Origin: Dryomyza anilis | Lineage: Eukaryota > Arthropoda > Insecta > Diptera > Dryomyzidae | Direction of reading: 5' to 3' | NCBI GenBank assembly: GCA_951804985.1 | Contig: OX638131.1 | Span: 104,800,464-104,864,463 of the forward strand | Length of the DNA stretch: 64,000 nucleotides | In this document: piece by piece, positions 43,741 through 57,000 of the stretch | Layout of the letters: every line of letters begins with the position of its first letter | Position numbering within the stretch: the first letter of the stretch is position 1 | The notes under the pieces: model-generated | What the model was told of the DNA's origin: nothing | Databases searched by the model: none | Seen by the model: only the letters and a program-made list of their open reading frames with translations | Translations under genes and position numbers: made by a program

Positions 43741-45850
43741 ACAGATAGAAAATATTAATTATTAACGAAATATGTTTGCAGAAAAGCAATAACATAGCAA
43801 TATCAATGATAGTAATATAAATTATCACAACTGAAAAACCCTGTAACTGATTTCTGTTTTATTTAAATAATTATTTTATAATTTTATTGATTTTTGTGTT
43901 TATTTTCTTAAACATTTTATTGATTATTTTAAAATGTTATCATTAACGAATAAATATATCACATATTAAAATTATTCTCTGCTTTTATTTTTTAACATAT
44001 TTTGTTAGAAATTTGAAAATAGTTGTCATGTTTTTAAAATATATCATTGATAAAATGTATCACTACTAAAATTTTGCGAGTTATCACAAAAATAATATTT
44101 AAAATAATAAAAATAATACATAAAACAATTTTTATCAATGATCTGAATATTTATCACTGTTAAAAAATCATTTTTTTTAGAAAATGTAACTAATATAAAG
44201 AAAATATTATCATTAACAAAAAATATATCACAAATTTAGATATTTGATTTAAGTGTTTTATATACTTTTTGAAAAAAACAACAAAATAGTGACTACCTTT
44301 ATGTTTGGAAAAAATATTACTGATAAAATGTATCACTTCGATAATCCTAATTTAAAATATAATATAAAATATAATTTAAAAAATAAAAATATAATGCAAA
44401 ATTGTGAAAAAAATGTATTCGTCACTTATAAAAATATATATATATATAATGTATTTATCACTTATAAAAATATATCACTTGTAATGATTCAACTGATAAA
44501 AACCTTTTAAAAAAATTGACAAATATTATCATTAACAAATGCATATATCATAAATTCAGATATTTGATTTTAAGGTCCTCCTATACTTTGTGATAAATTT
44601 TAAAATAATGTCAACCTATATGTTTGGCAAATATTCATCAATATAAATTGAAATTGCTGAAAACATTGGTATATTACATGACTTTTCATAATTTTAAAAT
44701 TTTTTGAATATTCGAAAATTATTTGAATTTTATCAATGCCCTGAGCAGCATATTTATCACTGATAAAAATATCGTAATAGTGGTAATATTTAAAATAATT
44801 AATAATTTTATGTTTAGAAAATATATCACTGCTAAAAATAGAAAAATCTACGGTTTACTTCAATGTCAAACTATTTGTGGCTGCTTTATCACAAGTCAAC
44901 ATCACTGTAAGAAAATATATCACTTCCTTAACTTAATGCTAAATAACGAGCAGATTGTCATAGTAAATAGGAAATGTGATATCTCTATCAAATAAAGCTT
45001 TAAAAAGATTTTTTATTAACACTTAGAAAATATGATTGGTAGAAAAATAGCTCTGCTAAAAACTTATTAAAAAATGTTATCATAAAATGTTTATATCATT
45101 GCTTTGTATATAAATCACTGAAAGTAAATATATCACTGCAGAAAATAAGGAGCAGATGGTCTAAAGCGTGATATTTCTCAAATATTAATATGCAATGATG
45201 GATTTTTTTTTTCCTATATATTATCATAAATCCATATTGTGATAGTTTTAAAAATAAAATATATTATTATAAAACTTTTCTTGATTTTGTATTTCTGATA
45301 ATGTTGCATAAGTTTTAGTCATGAAAAATGCAATTAATAAAAAATATATCACTGTAAATTATATCACTATAAACTATTTTATGAAATAAGCAAGATTTTT
45401 AAAAATATTAAATACAAAATATATTACAATTTATATTGCATCACACCTACTTTTGTAATATAAAAAAAATATATCACTGATAATTTCTGTGATATAAATT
45501 TTGAAAGTAATTTAAATTAAAAAAATAATGAATAAACAAAGTGATAAAAACTAAATGTATCGAAACTAATATTGTATTAAAAAATATATATTCATTTTTA
45601 AAAAAATCTATGGTGCCTGTTATGATGATGATGTATGATGACATATGTATAGTTTGAAAGTATTTTATATAATATAAATTTATAAATAATATAAATACTC
45701 AATGTATCACAATTTATGAAGTATCACTCACATATTTTTGTGATATATTTTCAATGTATTTGAAATATTTCTAAATTGTTATATTTTTTAAAATAAATCT
45801 ATATGTTTCAGTTTATTTTAATGTATCACTGATATGATATTATTCAACTA
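43741..45850. repeat. Scattered ATATATCACTGATAAAA repeat
   Basis: The word TATCACT, often as ATATATCACTGATAAAA or GAAAATATATCACTGCTAAA, occurs many times (for example 44,059, 44,153, 44,331, 44,457, 44,755, 44,826, 44,923, 45,137, 45,345, 45,470, 45,728, 45,824), with TTATCATTAACAAA between. Spacing is irregular, so this is a heavily decayed array. The complement AGTGATA matches the AGTGATAATTTTAATTTTG monomer at 61.4 kb. The 85- and 90-codon frames here (44,253-44,510; 44,723-44,995) are repeat translations. Confidence 0.6.
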
Positions 45851-47700
45851 GATGTTATTGAAAAAATATTTTTATAATTATTTTTTTTTTCTTTTTATAT
45901 ATATTTTTTTTCAATTTCTCCTTGATGTGGCACGTTATTTTCCAAGTGTCATTGTGCGCAGTACTTATTGTATTCATTGTTGCAATTGCATTTCAAGTGT
46001 CACACATTAATGTCATTCTTGTGCTGTCACTTGTTTGACTGCGTGCGTATTTCTGTGACAACGCCAGGCACATACTGAGCACTCAGCCAGTCAGCTTTCA
46101 TCTTTTGACAATACAACTGACAGTTTTGTTTGTGACTGTTTGTGGCTGCTGTAGGAAATGTTTTAAATTTAATTTTAGACAAATAAAAATTAAAAGTCGA
46201 TTTCAATAATTTTTTTTTAAGTTTATATAATTAAATTTAATTTGTTGCCAAATAGACTGATAATTCTATAATAAATACTTAAGTGTTGTTGATTTTTAAA
46301 TTAACCTCATGTTGTAGTTGCATTTGATCATCTTTGACTGTCTGTCAGTTTGTTCGCAGAGACTGTTTTTTCACTGTGTTTGTTATATCCGTTGCTCTGA
46401 AGTTTCACATGCCACACTGTCATTGCCCAATGCTTCTGACATGTCTTCTGAGGCTGTCATGTCGGTCGGTTGCCGCCAGTGCTGCCACATGCGGCTGTCA
46501 GACCTACTGATGGGCATTGCTGCACACAGAGAAATGCACTTTTAAAAAAGTAGTTTGCAACAACCAAATTAAATTTGCTGAAATTCGATTTAACATTGTC
46601 ACAATCGAATTAAATTTATTTCTGATACTTGAAAACATTCAACAAACACCTCACCAATTACAAAATTCAGTAATTTCTTTACATTTTTTGGGATAGTGGT
46701 ATCTATAATAAAATAAAACAGATTTTATTATTGACAAAAACCATATAGCCTGCTTGTTTTGCAAATTGTGTCGCATTATTCGCTGTATTTATAACAAATA
46801 TTAATAATTTGTTTGAACTAATTATTGCTTAGTTATGTGAACCAAAAACGATTTATTGTGCTTATAATTTGGTTGTCACAACAGCATTTTCTTTCTGTGT
46901 CTGCTGACTGGTGCTGTCTTCCTGTCAGTTTGTTTGTCTTTTTGTCGGTGCCAACTTCATGCCGTTCAGCTGTCTGTCATAGTGTTTTCGTGGTTGTTTT
47001 TACATTATTTTCTTTGTTTAGTTAAATATTTTTTTATTCTTTTGTCTTTGCTGTACGTACTAATTTTGCATAATTTAATGCAAAGTGTTCAAAAATAGCA
47101 GCGAGTGTTAAAAGATCTTTCACGCCGATAAAAGGCACAAAAATCAAACAAGACAAGCAGAACGACAGACAGAATGCATTTCGCATGCAAGACGGACAAA
47201 AGACGTGGATAGACGGACGTACAAATGGACGGACCGTAGGGCAAGACAGTCGGCACAAGACCGGGCCATTTGTAGAGACCTCACTGCGAGACAGCCTCGT
47301 ACATGCACTGACACCTTGCGGAGTGTTTGATTACTGGCTGCTGATAATCACGTGGTTGCGGTGCATTCGAAATGATATTGCAAAAAACGAAAAGAACAAA
47401 AAAAGCCAAATTTAAATTGCAAAATGTTTGTAAAAAAAAAACAGCGGTTTAAGGGCAAACTATAAGAGAAGGGAATATATCATTTACTGCTTAAATTGCA
47501 TTACATTTGAAATTGTATAAACAATTTAGAAAACGTATAAGATAATATGCGAACAACTATCAACATCATTTTCCAGGAGAAAATTTATTTGTGTTCAAAT
47601 ACTACATTTTTGTAAGTTATTCGTTGTAAAAAAATGCAACTAAATTCGTTTGCAGCAAACGTATTATAATTTCAATCCTGAATTAAATGAACACTTTTAT
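45851..47700. other. Non-coding region with TGTCA-rich islands
   Basis: 45,920-46,150, 46,310-46,540 and 46,840-47,420 are complex and dense in CTGTCA, TGTCAT and GTCTGTC words; 47,145-47,270 is a GACN-rich patch (ACGACAGACAG, AGACGGACGTACAAATGGAC). Plus frames 46,318-46,545 (75 codons), 46,825-47,025 and 47,185-47,415 have no domain I recognise. ACACAGAGAAA at 46,525 resembles a common fly MITE end, but I find no partner. Confidence 0.4.
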
Positions 47701-49570
47701 CAGTCAAAATGGTTTTTAGAGTTATTTTATAAATAATATTGAGTCATAAAAGTATATTATAAAAAGGATATTATAATAGTATATTAATTTGATTATATTT
47801 TACTTTTATATGAATATTTCATAATTTAGCTCAATAATATTTTCCTTTTGTTATGAATATTTTATTATTTATTATATTTTAATTATATAATTTAGTAATT
47901 TGATTATATCCAGATTTTATTGTGATTATGTTTTGAATATATTATGATTATGTTATGGTTACATCATAAATATATTATGATTTTATAATGATTATATTAT
48001 AATTATATTATGATTAAATTCTGATTATATTATAATTACATTATGTTTATATTGTGATTATATTATAATTATATTATGATTATATTTTTTTTATGGTTAA
48101 ATTATGATTATACATATTATAATTATATAATAATTGTATGACGAATATATTATGATTACATTATGATTATATTATGATTATATTATGGTTATATTATCAT
48201 TATATTACGAATGTATTATGATTATATTATAATTATATTATGATTATATTATGTTTTTATTAATGATTATATAATGATTAAATTATGATTATATTATAAT
48301 TATATAATGATTATATTATAATTATATAATGATTATATTATAATTATATAATGATTATATTATAATTATATAATGATTATATTATAATTATATAATGATT
48401 ATATTATAATTATATAATGATTATAAAGCGATTATTGTGATTTTATTTTGATTATATTATGATTCAATTATGATTATACATATTATAATTATTTAATGAT
48501 TATATAATGAATTTATTATGATTATATTATGATTTTATTTTGATTTTATTATAATTATATTATGATTATATTATGATTAAATTGTGATTATATTATAATT
48601 ACATTATGTTTATATTATGATTATATTATAATTATATTATGATTATATTAAGATTATATTATGCTTTTTTATGATCATATCATGATTAAATTATGATTAT
48701 ATAATTATTATATGACGAATATATTATAATTATATTATGATTTTATTTTTATTATATTATGATTGTATTATGGTTATATTATTATAATGTTCCAATTGTA
48801 TTATGATTATATTTTAATTATTTTATGATTATATTATGTTTTTATTAATGATTATATTATGATTAAATTATGATTATATTATAATTAAATAATGATTATA
48901 TTATAATTATATAATGATTATAAGGCGATTATTGTGATTTTATTTTGATTATATTATGATTCAATTATGATTATACATATTATAAATATATAATGATTAT
49001 ATGACGAATATATTATGATTATATTATGATTTTATTATGATTATATTATGATTATATAATGATTTTATTATGATTAAATTGTGATTATATTATAATTACA
49101 TTATGTTTATATTATGATTATAATTATATTATGATTTTATTAAGGTTATATTATGTTTTTTTATGATCATATCATGATTAAATTATGATTATATAATTAT
49201 TATATGACGAATATATTATGATTATATTATGATTTTATTTTGATTATATTATGATTATATTATGGTTATATTATGATAATGTTCCGATTGTATTATGGTT
49301 ATATTATAAATATATATTATGACTATTTTATGGTTTTATTAAAGATTATATTATGATTAAATTATAATTTTATTATAATTATATAATGATTATAATTAAA
49401 TAATAAGTCTATATGGCGATTATTATGATTTTATTATGATTATATTATGATTATATAATGAATATATTATGATTGTTTTATGATTATGTTATGATTTTAT
49501 TATGTTTGTGTTATGATTATATTATAATTATATTATGATTAAAATATGGTTGTTTTATGATTATATTATG
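47700..49570 (+). repeat. 11/22-bp TTATGATTATA array with 497-bp higher-order repeat
   Basis: The base unit is ATTATGATTAT (11 bp). At 48,284-48,425 a 22-bp dimer GATTATATTATAATTATATAAT is repeated six or more times. A higher-order unit of 497 bp is visible: CGATTATTGTGA at 48,429 and 48,926, and AAATTGTGATTA at 48,579 and 49,076, are each 497 bp apart. A third, slightly shorter repeat follows, with CGATTATTATGA at 49,417. Landmarks ATGACGAATATATTATG and TTATGATCATATCATG recur with it. Confidence 0.9.
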
Positions 49571-50907
49571 CCTAAAAAATAAAATAAGGAGATAAACGGA
49601 ATTAAAAGTGGTCGACTTTGATAGAAAATTGAATGAATAAAAATAAAACATTTAATAAGTATTATATACAGATTCCAGTCTGTTTTAAAACTTTTCTCTA
49701 ACAACCAAATTATTTTTAAGATACAACATCAAATTTATAGATATTCTGTAAATGGACTATAGTATTTATAGATGAACTTTGAACGAATTAAGAAGTATTA
49801 TAATTTTATTCTGAAAATATAAATTCAGTGATATAAATTTCAACAACTGTAAATTGGTGATCACAACTAATTTGTCTTTTACATTGTCACTTAATTTGTT
49901 TTCAAAAATTTTTGATATTACGAAAAACTATTTAGACTTTGACATTGACAATAATTAATATGATTGGCAGCTTATTACTGACAATGATTATAATAATAGA
50001 TCATTTTTTCACTATGATCAAGACAACATATCAATATAACTTTCAACATAACATGCAATATAAACAAAATTTAAACTATACAAATAAATAAAAAATAAAA
50101 CTTTTCAAAAATATTTCCCCCAAACAATTACAACGTTGACCACAATCATAAAATATGATTCACAAGTCATAACCACACAACTGTCAGTAGAGCAACGAGG
50201 AAACGAACTCGAGCGCCCTCTACGACGCAAAAAGGATTAAAAATCGCATGACAATCCAACGACGATACTACATTAATGTCACATCACATTTGCTGCATGA
50301 CAGGGTTGCCAACTGCTGCACACGCAAGTTGCATGATTGCATTGAGAAAGTCAGTCAGACGAAGTGCTTGACACGGTGTAAATTGATATCGTGTGGCATT
50401 ATGTTGATGGCATTAATTTGTGCAGTATTCTTGTGTTGTTGTTGGCAACATTTTTTCTATTCTGTCATGATTGTGATTTGAACAAGTGAACATGGCGTCG
50501 GAAACGTTGGCAGCTACGAAATAGGAAAATTGGAGAAAAAGCAACTGAAAATGAAAGAGACACCTTGGAAAATGAATGCGCTGATATTTACGCCATGTTT
50601 TCACGTGACTTCCGCCGACACGACGACTGACAGTAGTTGACAGTGACAGCTGTAGGGGGTGGCAACTGGTGGTGGGTGCAACAACTACGGGCGCTAAAAA
50701 TGCGCAACATGACAGGCGGTTGAAAGTGAAAGAAAAGGAAATAGATAGATGAAGCATTTGAAGAAAAGTAGAAAAGAAAGAAAAATTTAGAAATGGAATA
50801 TGGTCAAAAAAAAAAGAAAGTGTAGAAAAATCGTTTAATATAACGACAAAAAAAAAAATTAGAACAAGCAGTTGACAGTCTGAAAAATGCAGAGGAAATT
50901 GAAATTA
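49571..50907. other. Non-coding region with a TGACAG-dense island
   Basis: 49,571-50,100 is AT-rich. 50,150-50,760 is complex, with a GC-richer start (CTCGAGCGCCCTCTACGACG, about 50,208) and three TGACAG sites at 50,628, 50,638 and 50,644, the last running into CTGT. The frames 50,248-50,481 (plus) and 50,413-50,757 (minus, 114 codons) overlap and show no domain. No gene called. Confidence 0.45.
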
Positions 50908-51128
50908 CACCCAGAAAAAAACTACTATATAAATAATAGTTTTTTACTATTAAAAATAGTCAATAAGATAAATTATTATTTTTATCGGATAATACCATTA
51001 AATACTAGATAATACCATGACATTGGCATTCAGTTTATATGAAAATATTTATTTTTTGTATACTATTAAATCAATAATTGTCCTATTGACCAATTTTAAT
51101 GGGATTTAAGGGAATTTTTTTCTGGGTG
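50908..51128. mobile_element. 221-bp MITE with TA target duplication
   Basis: ACACCCAGAAAAAAA (50,907-50,921) faces TTTTTTTCTGGGTGT (51,115-51,129), a perfect 15-bp inverted match. TA flanks both sides, so the element proper is CACCCAG to CTGGGTG with a TA duplication, as in Tc1/mariner-type non-autonomous elements. I see no reading frame. A related truncated copy lies 115 bp downstream. Confidence 0.9.
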
Positions 51129-51242
51129 TAGAAGATAGTAAAATAGTATCATGAAAACAGAAGCAAAGGGCTACTAAATGTTTAAAGTTTATGTACAGAG
51201 TATTTTTCTATAGTGCTGAATGGAAATTTAAGTATCTTTTCA

Positions 51243-51436
51243 CACTCAGAAAAAACATACCATAAAATTAATAGTGTTTACTATTAAAAATAGTCAATAA
51301 GATGTTTGTCCGATAAACTATTAACTCAATCGGTGAATCCTATTAAATACTATAAAATTTATTTGAGTTTGTATGAAAGTATTTATAATTTGTACTATTA
51401 AATCAATAACTGTCCTATTGACAAAATTTAATGGTG
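51243..51436. mobile_element. Truncated relative of the 221-bp MITE
   Basis: It starts with CACTCAGAAAAAAC, a decayed version of the same end. It shares TACTATTAAAAATAGTCAAT and ACTATTAAATCAATAA, then GTCCTATTGAC, with the intact copy in the same order and direction. The CTGGGTG right end is missing. The middle has a different insertion (GTTTGTCCGATAAACTATT), so this is an older subfamily member, not a recent duplicate. Confidence 0.8.
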
Positions 51437-51539
51437 CATTTTTACTATTTGTTATAATCTTGCAATATTTTTTTATATAATATGAGAATTAAAAAATATA
51501 AAAAAGAATTGAAAGAAAAAATACATAGAACAAAATACT

Positions 51540-52500
51540 TTTTTTTAGTCTTGAACTTAACTTCTGCAAATCAAGAAGAATACTCGCATCTACCTTTTTA
51601 AAATCCGAGAATTTATATTCTCATAATTAAGAACAATATGCTCGATAATATTTTTGATATTATCAAACTAACTTCTGCGAATCAAGAAGTATTATAGCAT
51701 TCACCATTTTGGTTTCTACGAAATTCACTTTTGCTTAGCAAGAAGAATGTTTGCTTGTTTAGGTTTTTTAGTTCAAAAATGTTCTTACTATTTTTTTTTA
51801 CTTATTTTCATATTTAAAGAACACAATTTTCATGATTTAGATTTTAACAAAAAATAACAAGTTTATTTTATAAATACATAACTTTTGAATAGCTTCAAAC
51901 ATATCTTCTGTGAATCAGGATGAATTTTTGCGATTTATTCTTTAATAGCTATGAATTTTACTTCTGTGAAGTTAGGACTTGTTTACTGTTTTGGTAGCCA
52001 CGAACGTTGATTTTACAATTCAAGAAGTGTTATCGCGATTTTTACTTTGATAGCGATTAACTTAACTTCTACAAAACAAGATGAATATTTACGACTACTG
52101 TTTTGATATCGACTGCCTTAACTACTATAAATAAAGAAGAATACTAGCGATTAGTTTTTTGACAGTGGAAAACTAAACTTCGAGAGCATTTAATTTTGTG
52201 TTAGAAACGAAATTAACTTCTATAAATCAAGAATAATATTCGTGTTACTGTGTCAAAAACCATGAATTTACCTTTTGCAAATCAAGAAGTTTATAATTCC
52301 GATGATCGATTTGTAAGTGACTACATTAAGAATACTGGTGATTACTCAAGAAGTTTGATTCGTTGCAGTCAAGAACACCAACGAATCAAACTTCTGCAAA
52401 TCAAGAATAATATTGGCATTTATATTGTTGATAGTAATGAATTTAAAATCTACGAAACAAGAAGAATATGTTTTAATAGTTTGACAGTAAAGTTATGTTT
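51540..52500 (+). repeat. Diverged 57-bp minisatellite (AACTTCTGCAAATCAAGAAG)
   Basis: AACTTCTGCAAATCAAGAAGAAT or close variants recur at about 51,560, 51,669, 51,729, 51,905, 51,961, 52,008, 52,065, 52,122, 52,210, 52,267, 52,390 and 52,447. Adjacent starts are often exactly 57 bp apart (52,008/52,065/52,122; 52,210/52,267; 52,390/52,447). The second half of the unit (GCGATTACTTTTTTGATAGC type) is poorly kept. The 88-codon frame at 52,250-52,516 is a translation of this repeat. Confidence 0.8.
52349..52395. repeat. Perfect 17-bp hairpin inside the 57-bp array
   Basis: AGAAGTTTGATTCGTTG and CAACGAATCAAACTTCT are exact complements around a 13-base loop. The right arm runs into a normal array unit, so it may come from an inverted copy of part of the unit. 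A microRNA-like role is unlikely from the short stem. Confidence 0.85.
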
Positions 52501-54070
52501 GTCTTTCTGTAGTTAAGAATTCAAGTTATGACAAGGAAAAAAATCTTTTTTCAGTTCCCAATCATGGCCCTACTACAATTTCTACTATGGTAAATGTTTT
52601 TAAAGTATTTTTTTTTGGTTTTTGAAATAACCTTATGTTTGTCATTCGATTAATAACACATTATTTTCATTATGCAATGCCTTCTCACCTCCCCCAACAT
52701 TATCATTACAGTGATTCAACACAATTTAGTGACATTTGACATGACATTTCATACATTTTATAATATTTTACTGTCACCGCGAAAGAGTTTTCCATGCAAA
52801 GCCAGTTTGAGGTATAAAATAAAGAGAGAAAGAGAAAAAAGAAGAGCAGGAAATGAATGCGCGCGAAAGCTTTTGACATTTGACAGTTTTCTATTTTGCT
52901 GTTGCTCTTGTTGTTTATGAAATGTCAAAGCCATGCTGCTGCTTCTGCAATGTCAGTCAGTCAGTCAGTCACTCGTTTTGTGCATTCGTTGCGTTGGTTG
53001 GTAGTTCGTTGTCTGTCAGACCTTCTGTCTGTCAAACCATTTGTGTTTGTTGTTGTTGCTGTTTTGTAGCCTTGTGTCGACCGAGTATAGTTTAAGGTGA
53101 CAATCAGACATGTCAGGCTGACGTTTGTCATTCGACATAATAAATGGCTGCGTTGCATGAATTATGCGCTGCGAAAAACATGATGTGAGAGGGAAACAGT
53201 TTTTTTTAATTAGTTTTTATATGATGATGAAAAATTTAATGATGGCTCTTTAAAAATAAGTAGCTGCTAAAAAAAATGTAGAATTAGATATTAAAAAATA
53301 TATGAAATTTATCATGAGGCTTTTAAGAAATATAAAAGAAATATTATTGATTTTTGTTTTTTTCTTTGGTGATAATTTTGAATGTAACAAAAAATATTAA
53401 TTATACAAAATATATTAAAATACTAAATATCTTAATACAAAAATGCATATTTTCCAAAAAATTATAGCGCCCCAAATAAACCCAAACTCATCGCATCAAT
53501 TTGCGCAAAATCAATGAATACGAACGATAAATTATACGTTAAATTAATGCCAAACTGATCAACAAATTATTTGCCATAATTTGTGGTTTGCAATAAGAAA
53601 AAAATTATATACACAGCCATTAAATAAAAACGTGGCACTGTAAAATGTGCAAAGTTATTATTATGCGATCACTTAAAACAGCGGGCCAAATACAAATGCA
53701 AATGTTGTGGCGATCAAGCGATCTGGCAATCATCGACCGAAAGACCAACTGTTCGACCATCCATTGGACCGACATATTATTCGACGGATATACCGCCGCC
53801 CGCCAATTTTATTAATTGACTAACGCTTTATGACTGTCATAATTCTGTGGCCCCCACTGTGCGCGCGTAATCGAGGCGCGTACGATCGATACGAGACGAG
53901 CCGAGGTAAAGATCAGCCATGTGTAGCGACTACGATTAGTTTTTCGTTTTTATTGCAAATATTTTTCTAATTAGCAGCTATTGTTGCAAACAGTGTAAAT
54001 TTGCATTTTTACAGCAATTTAATCAGATTTTTTGTTTTTAGTTTGTGTAAATTACAAAATTTACATTAAT
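52501..54070. other. Non-coding region; TGTCA island and GC-rich island
   Basis: 52,660-53,200 has TTTGACATTTGACAGTTT (52,872-52,889) and GTCAGTCAGTCAGTCA (52,952-52,967) with further CTGTCTGTCA words. 53,690-53,930 is the GC-richest non-repeat stretch in the window (ACCGCCGCCCGCC; CCCCCACTGTGCGCGCG; AGGCGCGTACGATCGAT; ACGAGACGAGCCGAGG). Overlapping small frames at 52,672-53,158 have no domain. The GC-rich piece could be a regulatory element; this is inference. Confidence 0.45.
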
Positions 54071-57000
54071 TTCTGTGTCATGTGAAATTCATAGCAAAAT
54101 TGAATTTTTAGTGAAAAATGCAATTTTTTTTACTGTGAAATTGAATTTTACTGTAAAAATGAATTTTTTTTTTACTGTAAAGTTTAGTTTTTACTGACAC
54201 ATTGAGTTTTTACCACAAAAAACGTTAAATTAATGCATTTTTCTTTAAAATTGGATGTAAAGCTTAAATTTTACCGCAATTCTAAATTTTTACTGCAAAA
54301 CTCAATTTTTACTGTGAAACTGATTTTTTACTGTAAAACTGAATTTTTTCTGTAAAACTGAATTTTTACTCTAAAACTGAATTTCTACGATAAAACTGTA
54401 TTTTTACTGTAAATCTGTATTTTTACTGTAAAACTGAATTTTTACTGTAAAACTGAATTTTAACTGTAAAACTGAATTTTTACAGTAAAACTTAATTTTT
54501 ATTGTAAAACTTAATTTTTATAGTAAAACTGAATTTTTACTGTAAAACTGAAATTTTACTGTAAATCTGAATTTTTACTGTAAAACTGAAATTTTACTGT
54601 AAAACTGAATTTTTACTGTAAAACTGAATTTCTACTGTAAAACTGAATTTCTACTGTAAAACTGAAATTTTACTGTAAATCTGAATTTTTATTGTAAAAC
54701 TGAATTTTTACTGTAAAACTGAATTTTTACTGTAAAACTCAATTTTTACTGTAAAACTGAATTTTTACAGTAAATCTGAATATTTACTGTAAAACTGAAT
54801 TTTTACTGTAGAACTGAATTTTTACTGTAAAACTGAATTTTTACTGTAAAACTGAATTTTTACTGTACAACTGAATTTTTACTGTAAAACTGAATTTTTA
54901 CTGTAAAACTGAATTTTTATTGTAAAACGGAAATTTTACTGTAAAACTGAAATTTTACTGTAAAGCTGAATTTTTACTGTAAAACTGAAATTTTACTTTA
55001 AAACACAATTTCTACTGTAGAACTGAATTTTTACTGTAAAACTGAAATTTTACTGTAAAACTGAAATTTTACTGTAAAACTGAAATTTTACTGTAAAACT
55101 GAAATTTTACTGTAAAACTGAAATTTTACTGTAAAACTGAAATTTTACTGTAAAACTGAAATTTTACTGTAAAACTGAAATTTTACTGTAAAACTGAAAT
55201 TTTACTGTAAAACTGAAATTTTACTGTAAAACTGAAATTTTACTGTAAAACTGAAATTTTACTGTAAAACTGAAATTTTACTGTAAAACTGAAATTTTAC
55301 TGTAAAACTGAAATTTTACTGTAAAACTGAAATTTTACTGTAAAACTGAAATTTTACTGTAAAACTGAAATTTTACTGTAAAACTGAAATTTTACTGTAA
55401 AACTGAAATTTTACTGTAAAACTGAAATTTTACTGTAAAACTGAAATTTTACTGTAAAACTGAAATTTTACTGTAAAACTGAAATTTTACTGTAAAACTG
55501 AAATTTTACTGTAAAACTGAAATTTTACTGTAAAACTGAAATTTTACTGTAAAACTGAAATTTTACTGTAAAACTGAATTTTTACTGTAAAACTGAATTT
55601 TTACTGTAAAACTGAATTTTTACTGTAAAACTGAAATTTTACTATTAAACTGAATTTTTACTGTAAAACAGAATTTTTACTGTAAAACTGAATTTTTACT
55701 GTAAAACTGAATTTTTACTGTAGAACTGAATTTTTACTGTAAAACTGAATTTTTACTGTAAAACTGAATTTTTACTGTAAAACTGAATTTTTACTGTAAA
55801 ACTGAATTTTTACTGTAAAACTGAATTTTTACTGTAAAACTGAATTTTTACTGTAAAACTGAATTTTTACTGTAAAACTGAATTTTTACGGTAAAACTGA
55901 ATTTTTACTGTAAAACTGAATTTTTTACTGTAAAACTGAATTTTTACTGTAAAACGGAATTTTTACTGTAAAACGGAATTTTTACTGTAAAACGGAATTT
56001 TTACTGTAAAACGGAATTTTTACTGTAAAACTGAAATTTGACTGTAAAACTTAATTTATACTGTAAAACTGAATTTTTACTGGAAATCTGAATTTTTACT
56101 GTAAAACTGAATTTTTACTGTAGAACTGAATTTTTACTGTAAAACTGAATTTTTACTGTAAAACTGAATTTTTACTCTAAAACTGAAATTTTACTGTAAT
56201 ACTGAATTTTTACTGTACAACTGAATTTTTACTGTAAAACTGAATTTTTACTGTAAAACTGAATTTTTATTGTAAAACGGAAATTTTACTGTAAAACTGA
56301 AATTTTACTGTAAAGCTGAATTTTTACTGTAAAACTGAAATTTTACTTTAAAACACAATTTCTACTGTAGAACTGAATTTTTACTGTAAAACTGAAATTT
56401 TACTGTAAAACTGAAATTTTACTGTAAAACTGAAATTTTACTGTAAAACTGAAATTTTACTGTAAAACTGAAATTTTACTGTAAAACTGAAATTTTACTG
56501 TAAAACTGAAATTTTACTGTAAAACTGAAATTTTACTGTAAAACTGAAATTTTACTGTAAAACTGAAATTTTACTGTAAAACTGAAATTTTACTGTAAAA
56601 CTGAAATTTTACTGTAAAACTGAAATTTTACTGTAAAACTGAAATTTTACTGTAAAACTGAAATTTTACTGTAAAACTGAAATTTTACTGTAAAACTGAA
56701 ATTTTACTGTAAAACTGAAATTTTACTGTAAAACTGAAATTTTACTGTAAAACTGAAATTTTACTGTAAAACTGAAATTTTACTGTAAAACTGAAATTTT
56801 ACTGTAAAACTGAAATTTTACTGTAAAACTGAAATTTTACTGTAAAACTGAAATGTTACTGTAAAACTGAAATTTTACTGTAAAACTGAAATTTTACTGT
56901 AAAACTGAATTTTTACTGTAAAACTGAATTTTTACTGTAAAACTGAATTTTTACTGTAAAACTGAAATTTTACTATTAAACTGAATTTTTACTGTAAAAC

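Noticed and set aside
50413..50757. 114-codon minus-strand frame
   Set aside because: No recognisable domain, overlaps a plus-strand frame, and lies in an island typical of non-coding fly DNA.
52349..52395. microRNA precursor
   Set aside because: The 17-bp stem is shorter than a normal precursor and it arises within a repeat array.
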